The notes beneath the pieces are model-generated. The model saw nothing but the letters and a program-made list of their open reading frames with translations. It was not told the origin of the DNA and searched no databases. This document shows, one piece after another, positions 1 to 9,327 of a stretch of 64,000 nt of DNA. Made by a program: the position numbers and the translations under genes. The first letter of the stretch is position 1, and every line of letters begins with the position of its first letter. This DNA is from Candidatus Accumulibacter necessarius. Its GTDB lineage: Bacteria > Pseudomonadota > Gammaproteobacteria > Burkholderiales > Rhodocyclaceae. Location: NCBI GenBank assembly GCA_017302435.1, contig JAFLDL010000001.1, positions 62,001-126,000 on the forward strand. The letters are read 5' to 3'.

Positions 1-494
1 TCGAGCTGCTGCCCAACCTGATGCTGCCGTGGAACCGGATCATCATCGTCGGCTTCTCGATTGCCGTCCTGGCAGCGATGTGGGCGATCCTCAACCTCAC
101 GCGCCTGGGGATGTTCGTCCGCGCGGTGACACAGAACCGGCCGATGGCCGGCTGTGTCGGCGTGCCCACCGGGCGCGTCGACACCCTGGCCTTTGGTCTC
201 GGCGCCGGCATCGCCGGGCTCGGTGGCGTGGCCCTGTCGCAGATCGCCAACGTCGGTCCGGACATGGGGACGGGCTATATCGTCGATTCGTTCATGGTCG
301 TCGTGCTCGGCGGCGTCGGGCAGCTTGCCGGTGCGGTCTGGGCGGCGCTTGGTCTCGGCGTGTTCACCAAGTTCCTCGAAGGCTGGACGGGCGCGGTGGT
401 CGCCAAGATTGTCGTTCTCGTGTTCATCATCATCTTCATCCAGAAGCGTCCGCAGGGCCTGTTTGCCCTCAAGGGCCGCTTTGTCGAATCCTGA
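1..494 (+). CDS. urtB: Urea ABC transporter permease UrtB (C-terminal part)
   Basis: The gene is cut by the left edge of the window; the reading frame is open from base 3, leaving about 163 C-terminal residues. The fragment is very hydrophobic with several membrane segments and ends in the QKRPQGLFALKGR stretch usual for branched-chain amino acid/urea type permeases (BPD_transp_2). UrtB is one of two inner-membrane permease subunits that import urea in the UrtABCDE transporter. The next genes are urtC, urtD and urtE and then the urease genes, which favours urea over amino acids as substrate. The N-terminus and urtA would lie outside the window. Confidence 0.9.
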   Translation, partial: ELLPNLMLPWNRIIIVGFSIAVLAAMWAILNLTRLGMFVRAVTQNRPMAGCVGVPTGRVDTLAFGLGAGIAGLGGVALSQIANVGPDMGTGYIVDSFMVVVLGGVGQLAGAVWAALGLGVFTKFLEGWTGAVVAKIVVLVFIIIFIQKRPQGLFALKGRFVES

Positions 495-510
495 GCCCGG
501 GAGAACGTTC

Positions 511-1659
511 TTGAGAACCCCTTTCCTCATCCGTCTCGGGCGCAGCTTCGATGCGCGCAGTTGGCAGCTGGTCGGCCTCTTCGCCGCCTTTGCCCTGGTT
601 GCCGTGCCGATCATGCACCTGGTATTGCCACCCGAGCATCCGCTGCACCTGTCGACGTACTTCATCACCCTGACCGGCAAGATCCTCTGCTACGCGATTG
701 TCGCCGTGGCGATGGACCTGATCTGGGGCTACGGCGGCATTCTCTCGCTTGGCCATGGGCTGTTCTTCGCCCTCGGCGGCTACGCCTTCGGCATGTACCT
801 GATGCGCCAGATCGGGCGTGATGGCAGTTACCAGAGCGAACTGCCGGATTTCATGGTCTTCCTTGACTGGAAGGAACTGCCGTGGTTCTGGGCCGGTAGC
901 GACAGCTTTCTCTGGGTGGCGCTGCTGGTACTCGTCGTCCCCGCGCTGATCGCTTTCGTCTTCGGGTACTTCGCCTTCCGTTCGCGCATCAAGGGCGTGT
1001 ATTTCTCGATCATCACGCAGGCGCTGACCTACGCGGCGATGCTTTTGTTCTTCCGCAACGAAACCGGCTTCGGTGGCAACAACGGCTTCACCGATTTCAA
1101 GCGTATCCTCGGCTACTCGATCACGGCCCCGGAGACGCGCGTCGTTCTCTTCGGCCTCTCGGCTCTCGCGCTGATTGGCACACTGTTGCTGGCGCGCTAC
1201 CTGGTGACTTCGAAATATGGCCGCGTCCTGACGGCGATCCGCGACGCCGAATCGCGGGTCATGTTCATCGGCTACAACCCGCTGTGGTACAAGCTCTTCG
1301 TGTGGACGCTGTCGGCGATGCTGTGCGCCATCGCCGGGGCGCTCTACGTGCCGCAGGTCGGAATCATCAACCCGTCCGAAATGTCGGTCGCCAATTCGAT
1401 CGAGATCGCCATCTGGGTTGCGGTCGGTGGCCGTGGCACGCTGATCGGTCCGGTGATCGGCGCGTTCATCGTCAATCTCGCCAAGAGCTGGTTCACCGTC
1501 AGCTTTCCCGAATACTGGCTGTTCTTCCTCGGCACGCTGTTCATCGTCGCCACGCTCTATCTGCCGCAGGGCGTCGTCGGCCTGTGGTTCAAGCTGCGCG
1601 CGGGCTTCCGGCGAGAGGGTGGCGAGCTGGCGCCGACCACCAGGGGAGCCGGCGCATGA
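511..1659 (+). CDS. urtC: Urea ABC transporter permease UrtC
   Basis: A 382-residue membrane protein, the usual UrtC length, and the second permease subunit of the urea importer. The frame is open much further upstream, through urtB, so the start must be chosen. The TTG at 511 gives an N-terminus starting MRTPFLIRLG and has a purine-rich GGGAGA about 8 bases upstream, 16 bases after the urtB stop. A conserved permease loop is visible (RDAESRVMFIGYNPLWYK) and the C-terminus is amphipathic. Its stop overlaps the urtD start as ATGA. A later start is possible but would remove the first hydrophobic segment. Confidence 0.92.
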   Translation: MRTPFLIRLGRSFDARSWQLVGLFAAFALVAVPIMHLVLPPEHPLHLSTYFITLTGKILCYAIVAVAMDLIWGYGGILSLGHGLFFALGGYAFGMYLMRQIGRDGSYQSELPDFMVFLDWKELPWFWAGSDSFLWVALLVLVVPALIAFVFGYFAFRSRIKGVYFSIITQALTYAAMLLFFRNETGFGGNNGFTDFKRILGYSITAPETRVVLFGLSALALIGTLLLARYLVTSKYGRVLTAIRDAESRVMFIGYNPLWYKLFVWTLSAMLCAIAGALYVPQVGIINPSEMSVANSIEIAIWVAVGGRGTLIGPVIGAFIVNLAKSWFTVSFPEYWLFFLGTLFIVATLYLPQGVVGLWFKLRAGFRREGGELAPTTRGAGA

Positions 1660-2507
1660 ACGCCGCCGCTCTCCTGATGCCGAAGCCGCAGGATGAGGAC
1701 AACCCGGACTGGGACAGCGGAACGGCCGAGTTGGGGCATATCCTAAAGCCCGGACAACTCGACCTGTCGCACAAGGTCATCCTCTATCTCGAGGACATCA
1801 CGGTCAGCTTCGACGGCTTCCGGGCGCTCAACAAGCTGTCTCTGGCGATCGATGCCGGCGAGCTGCGCTGCATCATCGGACCCAACGGTGCCGGCAAGAC
1901 GACGATGATGGACGTCATCACCGGCAAGACGCGGCCCGACGAAGGGACGGTCTTCTTCGGTCAGACCATTGACCTGACGCGGCTCTCCGAACCCGAGATT
2001 GCGCACATCGGCGTCGGCCGCAAGTTCCAGAAGCCGACCATTTTCGAGAACCACACGGTGTTCGAGAATCTCGAACTGGCGATGAAGACCGACAAGCGCG
2101 TCTGGCGCAGCCTCTTTGCCCAGCTCGACTCGGCGGCCGGTGACCGGATTGCCGAGACGTTGCAGCTGATTCGCCTCGCGGCGCACGCCGATCGCCTGGC
2201 CGGCCTGCTGTCGCACGGCCAGAAGCAGTGGCTGGAGATCGGCATGCTGCTGATGCAGGAGCCAAAGCTGCTGCTGCTCGACGAACCGGTCGCCGGCATG
2301 ACCGACGAGGAAACCGAGCGCACCGGCGAACTCTTCCTGTCGCTGGCCGGCAAGCATTCGCTGGTCGTCGTCGAGCACGACATGGCCTTCGTCAAGCAGC
2401 TCGGCGGCAAGGTCACCGTGCTGCACGAAGGCAGCCTGCTCGCCGAAGGCACGCTCGAGGAAGTGCAGGCCGATGCGCGGGTGATTGAAGTCTATCTGGG
2501 GCGCTAG
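1656..2507 (+). CDS. urtD: Urea ABC transporter ATP-binding protein UrtD
   Basis: A 283-residue ABC ATPase. Walker A GPNGAGKTT lies near residue 73, the signature region is LSHGQKQWLEIGMLL, and Walker B is LLLLDEPVAGM, followed by the switch histidine in VVVEHDM. The atypical LSHGQ signature is normal for the LivG/UrtD group. The ATG at 1656 overlaps the urtC stop and is preceded by AGGGGAG, so the longer upstream open frame is rejected. It has an N-terminal extension of about 40 residues before the ABC fold. It pairs with UrtE to energise urea uptake. Confidence 0.93.
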   Translation: MNAAALLMPKPQDEDNPDWDSGTAELGHILKPGQLDLSHKVILYLEDITVSFDGFRALNKLSLAIDAGELRCIIGPNGAGKTTMMDVITGKTRPDEGTVFFGQTIDLTRLSEPEIAHIGVGRKFQKPTIFENHTVFENLELAMKTDKRVWRSLFAQLDSAAGDRIAETLQLIRLAAHADRLAGLLSHGQKQWLEIGMLLMQEPKLLLLDEPVAGMTDEETERTGELFLSLAGKHSLVVVEHDMAFVKQLGGKVTVLHEGSLLAEGTLEEVQADARVIEVYLGR

Positions 2508-2514
2508 AGCGAAC

Positions 2515-3207
2515 ATGCTGACGGTCAACAATCTGAACCAGTACTACGGTGGTAGCCACATCCTGCGGGACCTCAGTTTCACCGCCGAAGCCGGCAAGGT
2601 GACGGCGATTCTTGGGCGTAACGGCGTCGGCAAGTCGACCCTGCTGAAATCACTGATGGGCCTGCTGCCGACCCGCAGTGGCAGCATCGAGTTCGCCGGT
2701 CAAGATCTCACGCGCAGCGCATCACACCAGCGCGTCCGCGCCGGCATCGGCTATGTGCCGCAGGGACGCGAGATCTTCCCGCGCCTGACGGTGCAGGAAA
2801 ACCTGCTGATGGGCCTCGCCGCCTGCCCCGGCCGCACGCCGGTACCGGAACGGATTTTCGAGATGTTCCCGGTACTGCGCCAGATGTTGCGGCGGCGCGG
2901 CGGCGACCTTTCGGGCGGGCAGCAGCAGCAGCTGGCGATCGGCCGGGCGCTGGCCATGGGACCGAAACTGCTGATCCTCGACGAGCCGACCGAAGGCATC
3001 CAGCCGTCGATCATCAAGGACATCGAGCGTGCCGTGCGGGCGCTCGCCGCCAGCGGCGAAATGGCCATCCTGCTCGTCGAGCAGTATTATGATTTTGCTC
3101 GCTCGCTGGCTGATCAGTATCTGGTCATGGAGCGTGGCGAGATAATCATGCGCGGACGAGGGGAAGATATGGAAAAGGATGGGGTTCTGGCGGCCCTGGC
3201 CGTTTGA
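2515..3207 (+). CDS. urtE: Urea ABC transporter ATP-binding protein UrtE
   Basis: A 230-residue ABC ATPase of the LivF/UrtE type starting MLTVNNLNQYYGGSHI. Walker A is GRNGVGKST, the signature is DLSGGQQQQLAIGRAL, and Walker B is LLILDEPTEGIQPS. The ATG at 2515 is 7 bases after the urtD stop and gives the canonical N-terminus; the open frame runs 30 bases further upstream, inside urtD. The stop overlaps the ureD TTG start, which couples the transporter to the urease genes in one probable transcript. Confidence 0.93.
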   Translation: MLTVNNLNQYYGGSHILRDLSFTAEAGKVTAILGRNGVGKSTLLKSLMGLLPTRSGSIEFAGQDLTRSASHQRVRAGIGYVPQGREIFPRLTVQENLLMGLAACPGRTPVPERIFEMFPVLRQMLRRRGGDLSGGQQQQLAIGRALAMGPKLLILDEPTEGIQPSIIKDIERAVRALAASGEMAILLVEQYYDFARSLADQYLVMERGEIIMRGRGEDMEKDGVLAALAV

Positions 3208-4076
3208 CGGTACGAGGGGCGCAGGCCAGAGACACTGCTCGCGAGGAAGCGGCGCGCCCCGGCTGGCAGGCGCGGCTGTCGCTTGGCTTCGAGCGTCGTG
3301 CAGAAACTACGGTGCTGGTGCAGCGCGAGCATTGCGGACCGCTGCGCGTGCAGAAGGCGCTGTACCCGGAAGGTGCGGCGGTCTGTCACGCGATCGTCCT
3401 GCATCCGCCGGGCGGGGTCGCCGGTGGCGACCGGCTCGAGATCTCGGTTGCCGCGGCGCCGGGTGCGCACGCGCTGCTGACCACGCCTGGCGCCAGCAAG
3501 TGGTATCGTTCCGGTGGTCGGAAGGCGCAGCAGTCATTGACCGTCCGCGTCGCTCGCGAGGCAGTGGTCGAGTGGTTGCCGCAGGAGACGATCGTCTTCG
3601 ATGGGGCCGAGGCGACGATGCATAGCCGCATCGAACTGGCGGCCGGCGGTGTCTTTTGTGGCTGGGAGGTCCTCTGCCTGGGGCGAACCGCCGCCGGCGA
3701 ACGCTTCAGCTACGGCCACCTTGACCTGGCGACGCGGATCGAAAGGGAAGGGCGGCCGTTGTGGATCGAACGTGGGCAGCTCTGCGGCGGTTCGCCCTGG
3801 CTCGAAGCGGCCGCCGGTCTGGCCGGCCAGCCGGTGAGCGCGACATTGCTGCTCGCCGGCCGGGCGGTCGAGCGCGAGTGGCTCGAGGGCTGTCGTGCAC
3901 TGCCGGTCGCCGATGGTCTGCTGACCGGGGTGACGGCGTTGCCCGAGCTGCTGGTGGCGCGTTGCCTGGCGCCTGGTGCCGAGCTGGCACGCGCCTGGTT
4001 GGGCGACGTGTGGCAGCTGTTGCGCCTGGCGGCACTCGGCAGGCAAGCCGTGCCGCCGCGCATCTGGAGTACCTGA
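3204..4076 (+). CDS. ureD: Urease accessory protein UreD
   Basis: A 290-residue UreD/UreH protein, the scaffold that binds the urease apoenzyme with UreF and UreG during nickel insertion. Family features visible are YPEGAAVCHAIVLHPPGGVAGGDRL near residue 52 and the WLPQETIVFDGA segment near residue 112. The start is a TTG whose last two bases form part of the urtE stop (TTGA overlap), implying translational coupling. Codon use and GC match the neighbours. A later start is possible, but family alignment of the N-terminal GWQARLSLGFERR segment supports this one. Confidence 0.9.
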   Translation: MTVRGAQARDTAREEAARPGWQARLSLGFERRAETTVLVQREHCGPLRVQKALYPEGAAVCHAIVLHPPGGVAGGDRLEISVAAAPGAHALLTTPGASKWYRSGGRKAQQSLTVRVAREAVVEWLPQETIVFDGAEATMHSRIELAAGGVFCGWEVLCLGRTAAGERFSYGHLDLATRIEREGRPLWIERGQLCGGSPWLEAAAGLAGQPVSATLLLAGRAVEREWLEGCRALPVADGLLTGVTALPELLVARCLAPGAELARAWLGDVWQLLRLAALGRQAVPPRIWST

Positions 4077-4109
4077 ACGCGTGACTGCGTGAATACCTGA
4101 GGGAGAGGC

Positions 4110-4412
4110 ATGGAACTGACGCCAAGAGAAAAGGACAAGCTGCTGATCTTTACCGCCGCGCTGGTCGCGGAACGGCGCCGCGCGCGGGGCCTGAAACTCA
4201 ACTACCCGGAAGCGGTGGCCTTTATCAGCGCGGCGATCGTTGAAGGCGCGCGCGATGGACGGACGGTAGCCGAGCTGATGAGCTACGGTACCACCCTGTT
4301 GAGGCGTGACGAGGTGATGGATGGCGTGCCGGAAATGATCCACGACATCCAGGTCGAAGCGACTTTCCCGGACGGCACCAAGCTGGTCACCGTGCATCAC
4401 CCGATCATTTGA
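4110..4412 (+). CDS. ureA: Urease gamma subunit UreA
   Basis: A 100-residue protein, the exact usual length of the gamma subunit, starting [14 protein letters not shown] and ending in the conserved KLVTVHHPI. It forms the (alpha-beta-gamma)3 urease core with UreB and UreC. The ATG at 4110 follows GGGAGAGGC at good spacing. The downstream ureB begins 11 bases after its stop. Gamma, beta and alpha are separate genes here, as in most proteobacteria. Confidence 0.97.
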   Translation: MELTPREKDKLLIFTAALVAERRRARGLKLNYPEAVAFISAAIVEGARDGRTVAELMSYGTTLLRRDEVMDGVPEMIHDIQVEATFPDGTKLVTVHHPII

Positions 4413-4423
4413 GGAGGCAGACC

Positions 4424-4732
4424 ATGATTCCCGGAGAAATGCAGATCGAAGCCGGCGAGATCGAGCTCAACGCCGGTCGTCAAACGATCCGGCTGAGCGT
4501 CGCCAATACCGGCGACCGGCCGATCCAGGTGGGTTCGCATTACCACTTTGCCGAAACCAATGTCGCGCTGGACTTCGACCGTGCAGCGGCGCATGGCTAC
4601 CGCCTGAATATCCCGGCCGGTACCGCGGTGCGCTTCGAACCCGGTCAGACGCGCAGCGTGCAACTGGTCGCGCTCGCCGGCGCGCGCAGGGTCTATGGTT
4701 TCAACGGACTGGTCATGGGGAAACTGCAATGA
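4424..4732 (+). CDS. ureB: Urease beta subunit UreB
   Basis: A 102-residue beta subunit starting [18 protein letters not shown]. The hallmark segment [11 protein letters not shown] and the C-terminal [10 protein letters not shown] are present. The ATG at 4424 has a strong GAGGAGG ribosome site about 8 bases upstream, so the five-codon upstream extension is rejected. It packs against UreC near the nickel centre. The ureC start lies 10 bases past its stop. Confidence 0.97.
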   Translation: MIPGEMQIEAGEIELNAGRQTIRLSVANTGDRPIQVGSHYHFAETNVALDFDRAAAHGYRLNIPAGTAVRFEPGQTRSVQLVALAGARRVYGFNGLVMGKLQ

Positions 4733-4742
4733 GGAACCGCCA

Positions 4743-6467
4743 ATGAGCACCAGGATCTCGCGCCAGGCCTATGCCGAGATGTTCGGCCCGACCGTCGGTG
4801 ACCGTGTGCGCCTGGCCGACACCGAGCTATGGATCGCCGTCGAAGACGACTTCACCGTCTACGGCGAGGAGGTCAAGTTTGGCGGCGGCAAGGTCATCCG
4901 CGACGGCATGGGGCAGGGGCAGCAGCTTGCTGCCGATGTCGCCGACACGGTGATCACCAACGCGCTGATCGTCGACCACTGGGGAATCGTCAAGGCCGAC
5001 ATCGCCATCAAGGGCGGACGCATCGCCGGCATCGGCAAGGCCGGCAATCCGGACATTCAGCCGGGGGTGACGATTGCCATCGGCGGGGGTACCGAGATCA
5101 TTGCCGGCGAGGGAATGATCGTCACTGCCGGCGGCATCGACAGCCACATCCATTTCATCTGTCCGCAGCAGATCGACGAAGCGCTGATGTCCGGGATCAC
5201 CACGATGCTCGGCGGCGGCACCGGGCCGGCTACCGGCACCTATGCCACCACCTGCACGCCGGGACCGTGGCACATCCAGCGCATGCTTGAGGCCGCTGAC
5301 GCGTTTCCGATGAACCTCGGCTTCTTCGGCAAGGGCAACGTCTCGCTACCCGAGCCCCTGCGCGAGCAGGTGCGCGCCGGCGCCATCGGGCTCAAGCTGC
5401 ACGAGGACTGGGGGACGACGCCGGCGGCGATCGACAACTGCCTGGCGGTGGCCGAGGAACTCGACGTGCAGGTGGCGATCCACACCGACACGCTGAACGA
5501 GTCGGGCTTCGTCGAAACGACGCTGGCCGCCTTCAAGGGCCGCACGATCCACACCTTCCATACCGAGGGCGCCGGCGGCGGGCACGCGCCGGACATCCTG
5601 CGCGCGGTTGGCGAGGCCAATGTGCTGCCGTCGTCGACCAACCCGACACGGCCGTACACGGTGAACACCGTCGACGAGCACCTCGACATGCTGATGGTTT
5701 GCCACCACCTCGACCCGGCGATCGCCGAGGACGTCGCTTTCGCCGAGAGCCGCATCCGGCGCGAGACGATCGCCGCCGAGGATATCCTGCACGATCTTGG
5801 CGCGCTGTCGATGATGTCGTCGGATTCCCAGGCGATGGGTCGCGTTGGCGAAGTGGTCATCCGCACCTGGCAGACGGCGCACAAGATGAAGGTGCAGCGT
5901 GGTCACCTGACGCCACCGGGTGCCAGCGAGCAGGCGAAGGCCAATGACAACGACAACTTCCGCGTCCAGCGCTACCTTGCCAAGTACACGATCAATCCGG
6001 CGATCACGCACGGCATCAGCCACCTGGTCGGCTCGATCGAGGTCGGCAAGCTGGCCGACCTGGTGCTCTGGAAGCCGGCCTTCTTCGGCGTCAAGCCGTC
6101 GCTGATCCTCAAGGGCGGGATGATCGCCGCCGCTGCCATGGGCGACGCCAACGCCTCGATCCCGACGCCCCAGCCGGTGCATTACCGGCCGATGTTCGGG
6201 GCTTTCGGTCAGGCGCTCAAGACCTCAGTGACCTTTGTCTCGCAGGCGGCGCTCGACAATCCCGAACTGGCCGCGCTCCGGCTCGCCAAGCCGCTGCATG
6301 CCGTCCGCCAGACGCGCGGACTGCGCAAGTCGGACATGATCCACAACGGCGCGACGCCGAAGATCGACGTCGACCCCGAAACCTATGCCGTGCGTGCCGA
6401 CGGCGAGTTGCTGGTCTGCGAACCGGCGAGCGTGCTGCCGATGGCGCAGCGCTACTTCCTGTTCTGA
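4743..6467 (+). CDS. ureC: Urease alpha subunit UreC (catalytic)
   Basis: A 574-residue nickel amidohydrolase that hydrolyses urea to ammonia and carbamate. Active-site elements are all visible: the metal-binding HIHF, the carbamylated lysine in GLKLHEDWG (Lys218), histidines in VAIHTD and [13 protein letters not shown], the catalytic flap MVCHHLD, and the aspartate in [10 protein letters not shown]. The ATG at 4743 follows GAGGAACCGCC and gives the standard [18 protein letters not shown]-terminus. Nothing in the sequence suggests loss of activity. Confidence 0.98.
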   Translation: MSTRISRQAYAEMFGPTVGDRVRLADTELWIAVEDDFTVYGEEVKFGGGKVIRDGMGQGQQLAADVADTVITNALIVDHWGIVKADIAIKGGRIAGIGKAGNPDIQPGVTIAIGGGTEIIAGEGMIVTAGGIDSHIHFICPQQIDEALMSGITTMLGGGTGPATGTYATTCTPGPWHIQRMLEAADAFPMNLGFFGKGNVSLPEPLREQVRAGAIGLKLHEDWGTTPAAIDNCLAVAEELDVQVAIHTDTLNESGFVETTLAAFKGRTIHTFHTEGAGGGHAPDILRAVGEANVLPSSTNPTRPYTVNTVDEHLDMLMVCHHLDPAIAEDVAFAESRIRRETIAAEDILHDLGALSMMSSDSQAMGRVGEVVIRTWQTAHKMKVQRGHLTPPGASEQAKANDNDNFRVQRYLAKYTINPAITHGISHLVGSIEVGKLADLVLWKPAFFGVKPSLILKGGMIAAAAMGDANASIPTPQPVHYRPMFGAFGQALKTSVTFVSQAALDNPELAALRLAKPLHAVRQTRGLRKSDMIHNGATPKIDVDPETYAVRADGELLVCEPASVLPMAQRYFLF

Positions 6468-6474
6468 GCCGAGC

Positions 6475-7041
6475 ATGCTTTTTGCCGAGTCCTTCGCCAA
6501 CTCATTGGCCGCTGGTGAGACTTCCGCCAGTGATCGTCTTGTGCTGCCGTACGACGCGCGTCGCAAGAGCCGCCAGCGCGTGCTTCTGGCCAGCGGCGAG
6601 GAACTCGGCTACGTCTTTCCCGCCGGCACCGTGCTGCGGCACGGCGACCGCCTGCTGACCGGTAACGGCCGTGTGATCGAGGTCGAGGCCGCCCCCGAGG
6701 CGCTGCTCGAAGTTCGTGCCCTCGACGCCTTCCAGTTGATTCGTGCCGCCTATCATCTCGGCAACCGGCATGTGCCGGTGCAACTCGGTGAAGAGTTTCT
6801 CCGCTTTCAGCCGGACCACGTCCTCGCCGAGATGCTGGTCGGTCTCGGTTGCGACGTCAGCGAAGTCGAGGCGCCATTCGATCCGGAGGGCGGTGCTTAT
6901 GGTGCGGCGGCACATGCGCACGGCGAGGCGGCTGGGCGTGGTCACGACTACCGGCCGACGAAGGGCGGGCGGCTGGTGGATCCGCACGACCCCGGCCACG
7001 GCCCGCATCGCTCGCCGGCGAAGATTCACGAGTTCAGATGA
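6475..7041 (+). CDS. ureE: Urease accessory protein UreE (nickel metallochaperone)
   Basis: A 188-residue UreE. The N-terminal domain includes RLVLPYDARRKSRQRV and the metal-binding domain has LGNRHVPVQL. The C-terminal 45 residues are histidine-rich (AAHAHGEAAGRGHD, DPHDPGHGPHRSP), the usual nickel-binding tail. The ATG at 6475 is 7 bases after the ureC stop; the frame opens further upstream inside ureC and that is ignored. The stop overlaps the ureF start (ATGA). It delivers nickel to the UreDFG-urease complex. Confidence 0.93.
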   Translation: MLFAESFANSLAAGETSASDRLVLPYDARRKSRQRVLLASGEELGYVFPAGTVLRHGDRLLTGNGRVIEVEAAPEALLEVRALDAFQLIRAAYHLGNRHVPVQLGEEFLRFQPDHVLAEMLVGLGCDVSEVEAPFDPEGGAYGAAAHAHGEAAGRGHDYRPTKGGRLVDPHDPGHGPHRSPAKIHEFR

Positions 7042-7709
7042 GCTTCGGGCTACCTCGCCTGCTGCAGCTCGCCAGCCCGACGCTGCCAGTGGGCGCCTAC
7101 ACCTATTCGCAGGGCCTCGAATGGGCCGTCGAGGCGGGGCTGGTACGCGACCAGGTGACTGCCGGACAGTGGATCGGTGGTCTGCTCGAGGAAGGCATCG
7201 GCCGCTTCGAAGCACCGCTTGCTGCCTGCCTGCAGCGCGCCTGGGACGCTGCTGACGTCGGCGAAGTCGAGCGCCTGAACGCCGAATTCCTGGCCAGCCG
7301 CGAGTCGTCCGAGCTGCGCGCCGAGACGGTGCAGATGGGCTACTCGCTGCGCCGGCTGCTGCACGATCTGGATGATTTCCCCGTGCCGCCGGCTCTTGAT
7401 GCCCTGCCCGAAGTGGCTTTCCCGACCGGCTGGGCGCTGGCGGCAGCCGTCTGGGAGATCCCGCTGGCCGACTCCCTGGCTGCCTATCTGTGGTCCTGGT
7501 GCGAAAACCAGGTGATGGCGGCGTTGAAGGCCATACCCCTTGGCCAAACCGCCGGGCAGCGGGCGCTGCTGGCGCTCGGTGGCCGCATTCCAGTGGTGGT
7601 GCAGCTGGCGCTCTCACTCCCCGAAGCGGAATGGAGCAACTTCGCTCCCGGCCTGGCGCTGGCTTCGAGCCGGCACGAAACGCAATATTCGAGGCTTTTT
7701 CGATCATGA
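7038..7709 (+). CDS. ureF: Urease accessory protein UreF
   Basis: A 223-residue all-helical UreF. The N-terminus [20 protein letters not shown] and the following [12 protein letters not shown] are family hallmarks. The ATG at 7038 overlaps the ureE stop. UreF bridges UreD and UreG and is thought to gate GTP hydrolysis. Its stop overlaps the ureG start, so ureE, ureF and ureG form a chain of 4-base overlaps. Confidence 0.94.
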   Translation: MSFGLPRLLQLASPTLPVGAYTYSQGLEWAVEAGLVRDQVTAGQWIGGLLEEGIGRFEAPLAACLQRAWDAADVGEVERLNAEFLASRESSELRAETVQMGYSLRRLLHDLDDFPVPPALDALPEVAFPTGWALAAAVWEIPLADSLAAYLWSWCENQVMAALKAIPLGQTAGQRALLALGGRIPVVVQLALSLPEAEWSNFAPGLALASSRHETQYSRLFRS

Positions 7710-8338
7710 CAGCAAGCGAATCCCGGATGAACCCACGACCTGCACTGCGCATCGGCATCGGAGGCCCTGTCGGCTCCGGCAAGACCGCACTCACCCTGGC
7801 GCTGTGTCTTGCCCTGCGCGAGAAATACAGCCTTGGCGTGGTGACCAACGACATCTACACCGCCGAAGACGCCAGGTTCCTGGTGCAGCACGCCGCACTG
7901 CCGCAGGAGCGCATCCTCGGCGTCGAGACCGGCGGTTGCCCGCATACCGCGATCCGGGAGGATGCCTCGATCAACCTCGAAGCCGTCGCCCGGCTGACCA
8001 CGGCCTTCCCCGACATCGAGATCGTCTTCGTCGAATCGGGCGGCGACAACCTGGCGGCGACCTTCAGTCCCGAGCTCTCCGACCTGACGATCTACGTCAT
8101 CGACGTCGCCGCCGGTGACAAGATTCCGCGCAAGGGTGGGCCGGGGATCACCCGGTCCGATCTGCTGGTGATCAACAAGACCGATCTGGCGCCGATGGTC
8201 GGGGCTTCGCTGGAGGTGATGGAGCGCGACAGCCGAAGAATGCGCGCCGAGCGGCCGTTCGTTTTCAGCAACATGAAAACCGGGCAGGGGCTGGCGGAGA
8301 TCATTGGGTTCATCGAGCGGCAGGGTTTGCTGGCGTAA
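7706..8338 (+). CDS. ureG: Urease accessory GTPase UreG
   Basis: A 210-residue SIMIBI-class GTPase that powers nickel insertion. The P-loop is GGPVGSGKT, the metal-binding [17 protein letters not shown] segment is present, and the G4-like motif is VINKTDLA. The ATG at 7706 overlaps the ureF stop; an internal ATG at 7727 would give a more typical 203-residue protein and cannot be excluded. The last 150 bases of this gene have a diverged, frameshifted copy on the far side of the eCIS cluster (33109-33269), see findings. Confidence 0.96.
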   Translation: MTASESRMNPRPALRIGIGGPVGSGKTALTLALCLALREKYSLGVVTNDIYTAEDARFLVQHAALPQERILGVETGGCPHTAIREDASINLEAVARLTTAFPDIEIVFVESGGDNLAATFSPELSDLTIYVIDVAAGDKIPRKGGPGITRSDLLVINKTDLAPMVGASLEVMERDSRRMRAERPFVFSNMKTGQGLAEIIGFIERQGLLA

Positions 8339-8366
8339 CCCAGAAGCTTCTCCAACACGGCGAGCG

Positions 8367-8394
8367 ACGGCTGCCGACGGATGGCGGCTGCCGT
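8367..8394 (+). terminator. Hairpin downstream of ureG, possible terminator
   Basis: Arms at 8367-8376 and 8385-8394 pair at nine of ten positions (one T-T mismatch) around an 8-base loop, 28 bases after the ureG stop. Only three T residues follow shortly after, so intrinsic termination would be weak. It lies between the urease operon and the eCIS cluster, where an operon end is expected. Confidence 0.4.
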
Positions 8395-8395
8395 A

Positions 8396-8478
8396 AATTT
8401 CGGGGACAGTATAGTAAATACAGGGAAAAGCCAGCTGCACCCGTGGATCGTTGCCCGAGTAGAACTGAATAACGCCTG
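8396..8478 (+). repeat. 83-bp dispersed repeat, left copy
   Basis: This segment, starting AATTTCGGGGACAGTATAG and ending ATAACGCCTG, recurs in the same orientation at 33920-34001 with about four substitutions and one single-base indel. It carries no convincing gene. The GGGGACAGTATA motif at its start recurs in related form near 33843 and 34036, which suggests a REP- or MITE-like family. The two copies bracket the eCIS cluster and the hicAB genes. Confidence 0.8.
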
Positions 8479-8554
8479 CCCTGGCGGACAATACCAGCGG
8501 ATGAATCGCGACCTGCCGCTTGGCGCCCGATCGGGCACGAAATCGCCGCACAAG

Positions 8555-8585
8555 TTGGGCATTAATTCAATGCGCCTGCTATTAT
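8555..8585 (+). promoter_or_regulatory. Possible promoter for the eCIS cluster
   Basis: TTGGGC at 8555-8560 and TATTAT at 8580-8585 are separated by 19 bases, longer than ideal. The spacer contains a small perfect inverted repeat, GCATT/AATGC around a 5-base loop (8560-8574), which could be an operator. It is the most AT-rich spot upstream of the first eCIS gene. This is a pattern match only. Confidence 0.3.
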
Positions 8586-8742
8586 TGCACGCCGACTATC
8601 CGGAAAAGGCCGTGCTGGACGCCCCAACGGCTCCTAACTGTACGACTCACGCCAAGAGTAACTGACGGTCGACCGGGGCCATGAGAACATGGCGCCGCAG
8701 CCAGCAATAACAGAAAAACCTTCGATCAGATTGCTGTGGATC

Positions 8743-9327
8743 ATGATTGCTGAGGTCATCAAATTTCTGCGGGGTCGCCTGAACGCTACCTTGCCTCGAG
8801 AATCCCCCGGCGGACCGGTCGAAGACCTTTTCGTCTATGCCGGCACCAGCAACGACGAGAGAGTGATTTTCAAAACCGACGCAATATCCGTTGCGTTGGT
8901 CAGAATCGATCAGGAGACGGCGCTTCGTCAGCCTGACCTTCATGCAAAGGTATCCGCCGTCGGCGTACGCCAAAAAGTCGAACCCGAAATCAGGCTGAAT
9001 TTGTTCGTACTGTTCGTTGCCCGCTTTCCCGACGACTACAGCCTGTCTTTGCACCACCTGTCGCGGGTTATTCAGTACTTCCAGAATCACCGCGTCTTCA
9101 ATCACCAGAACTCGCCGGATCTCCATCGAGACATCCCACAGCTTGTGCTGGAACTCGTGGCGCCGTCATTCTCCGAGCAGAACGAGATGTGGGGCGCCTT
9201 GCGCACGGCCTATCAGCCCAGCGCCCTGTACAAGGTCAGGATGGTCGTCTTCCGGGACGAAGATGCTCAGCCGCTGGCGACGATCGAGGAGGCGCTGCCG
9301 ACGGTCGGGGAGGTCCCCTCGCGATGA
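8743..9327 (+). CDS. eCIS cap/terminator protein, DUF4255 (Afp16/Pvc16-like)
   Basis: Begins MIAEVIKFLRGRLNATLP, the characteristic N-terminus of the DUF4255 (Pvc16_N) family, giving 194 residues. In Afp/PVC particles this protein caps the finished sheath and tube. The frame is open back to ATG 8689, which would add 18 residues lacking family resemblance; neither start has a strong ribosome site, so the start is uncertain. Mid-protein features include the FPDDYSLSLHHLSRVIQYFQ region typical of the family. Its stop overlaps the next start (ATGA). It opens the eCIS operon. Confidence 0.85.
   Translation: MIAEVIKFLRGRLNATLPRESPGGPVEDLFVYAGTSNDERVIFKTDAISVALVRIDQETALRQPDLHAKVSAVGVRQKVEPEIRLNLFVLFVARFPDDYSLSLHHLSRVIQYFQNHRVFNHQNSPDLHRDIPQLVLELVAPSFSEQNEMWGALRTAYQPSALYKVRMVVFRDEDAQPLATIEEALPTVGEVPSR

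Larger units (their letters stand above)
8339..8742. other. Intergenic region between urease operon and eCIS cluster
   Basis: About 400 bases with no supported gene. It contains the hairpin at 8367-8394, the 83-bp repeat at 8396-8478 and a possible promoter at 8555-8585. A 94-codon open frame at 8381-8665 runs through the repeat, has no ribosome site or family features, and is taken as spurious. The first eCIS gene could start at 8689 instead of 8743, which would shorten this gap. Confidence 0.7.

Noticed and set aside
8381-8665. A 94-codon open frame after ureG
   Set aside because: It overlaps the 83-bp repeat, has no ribosome site, and has no equivalent open frame of similar sequence beyond the repeat at the right copy.
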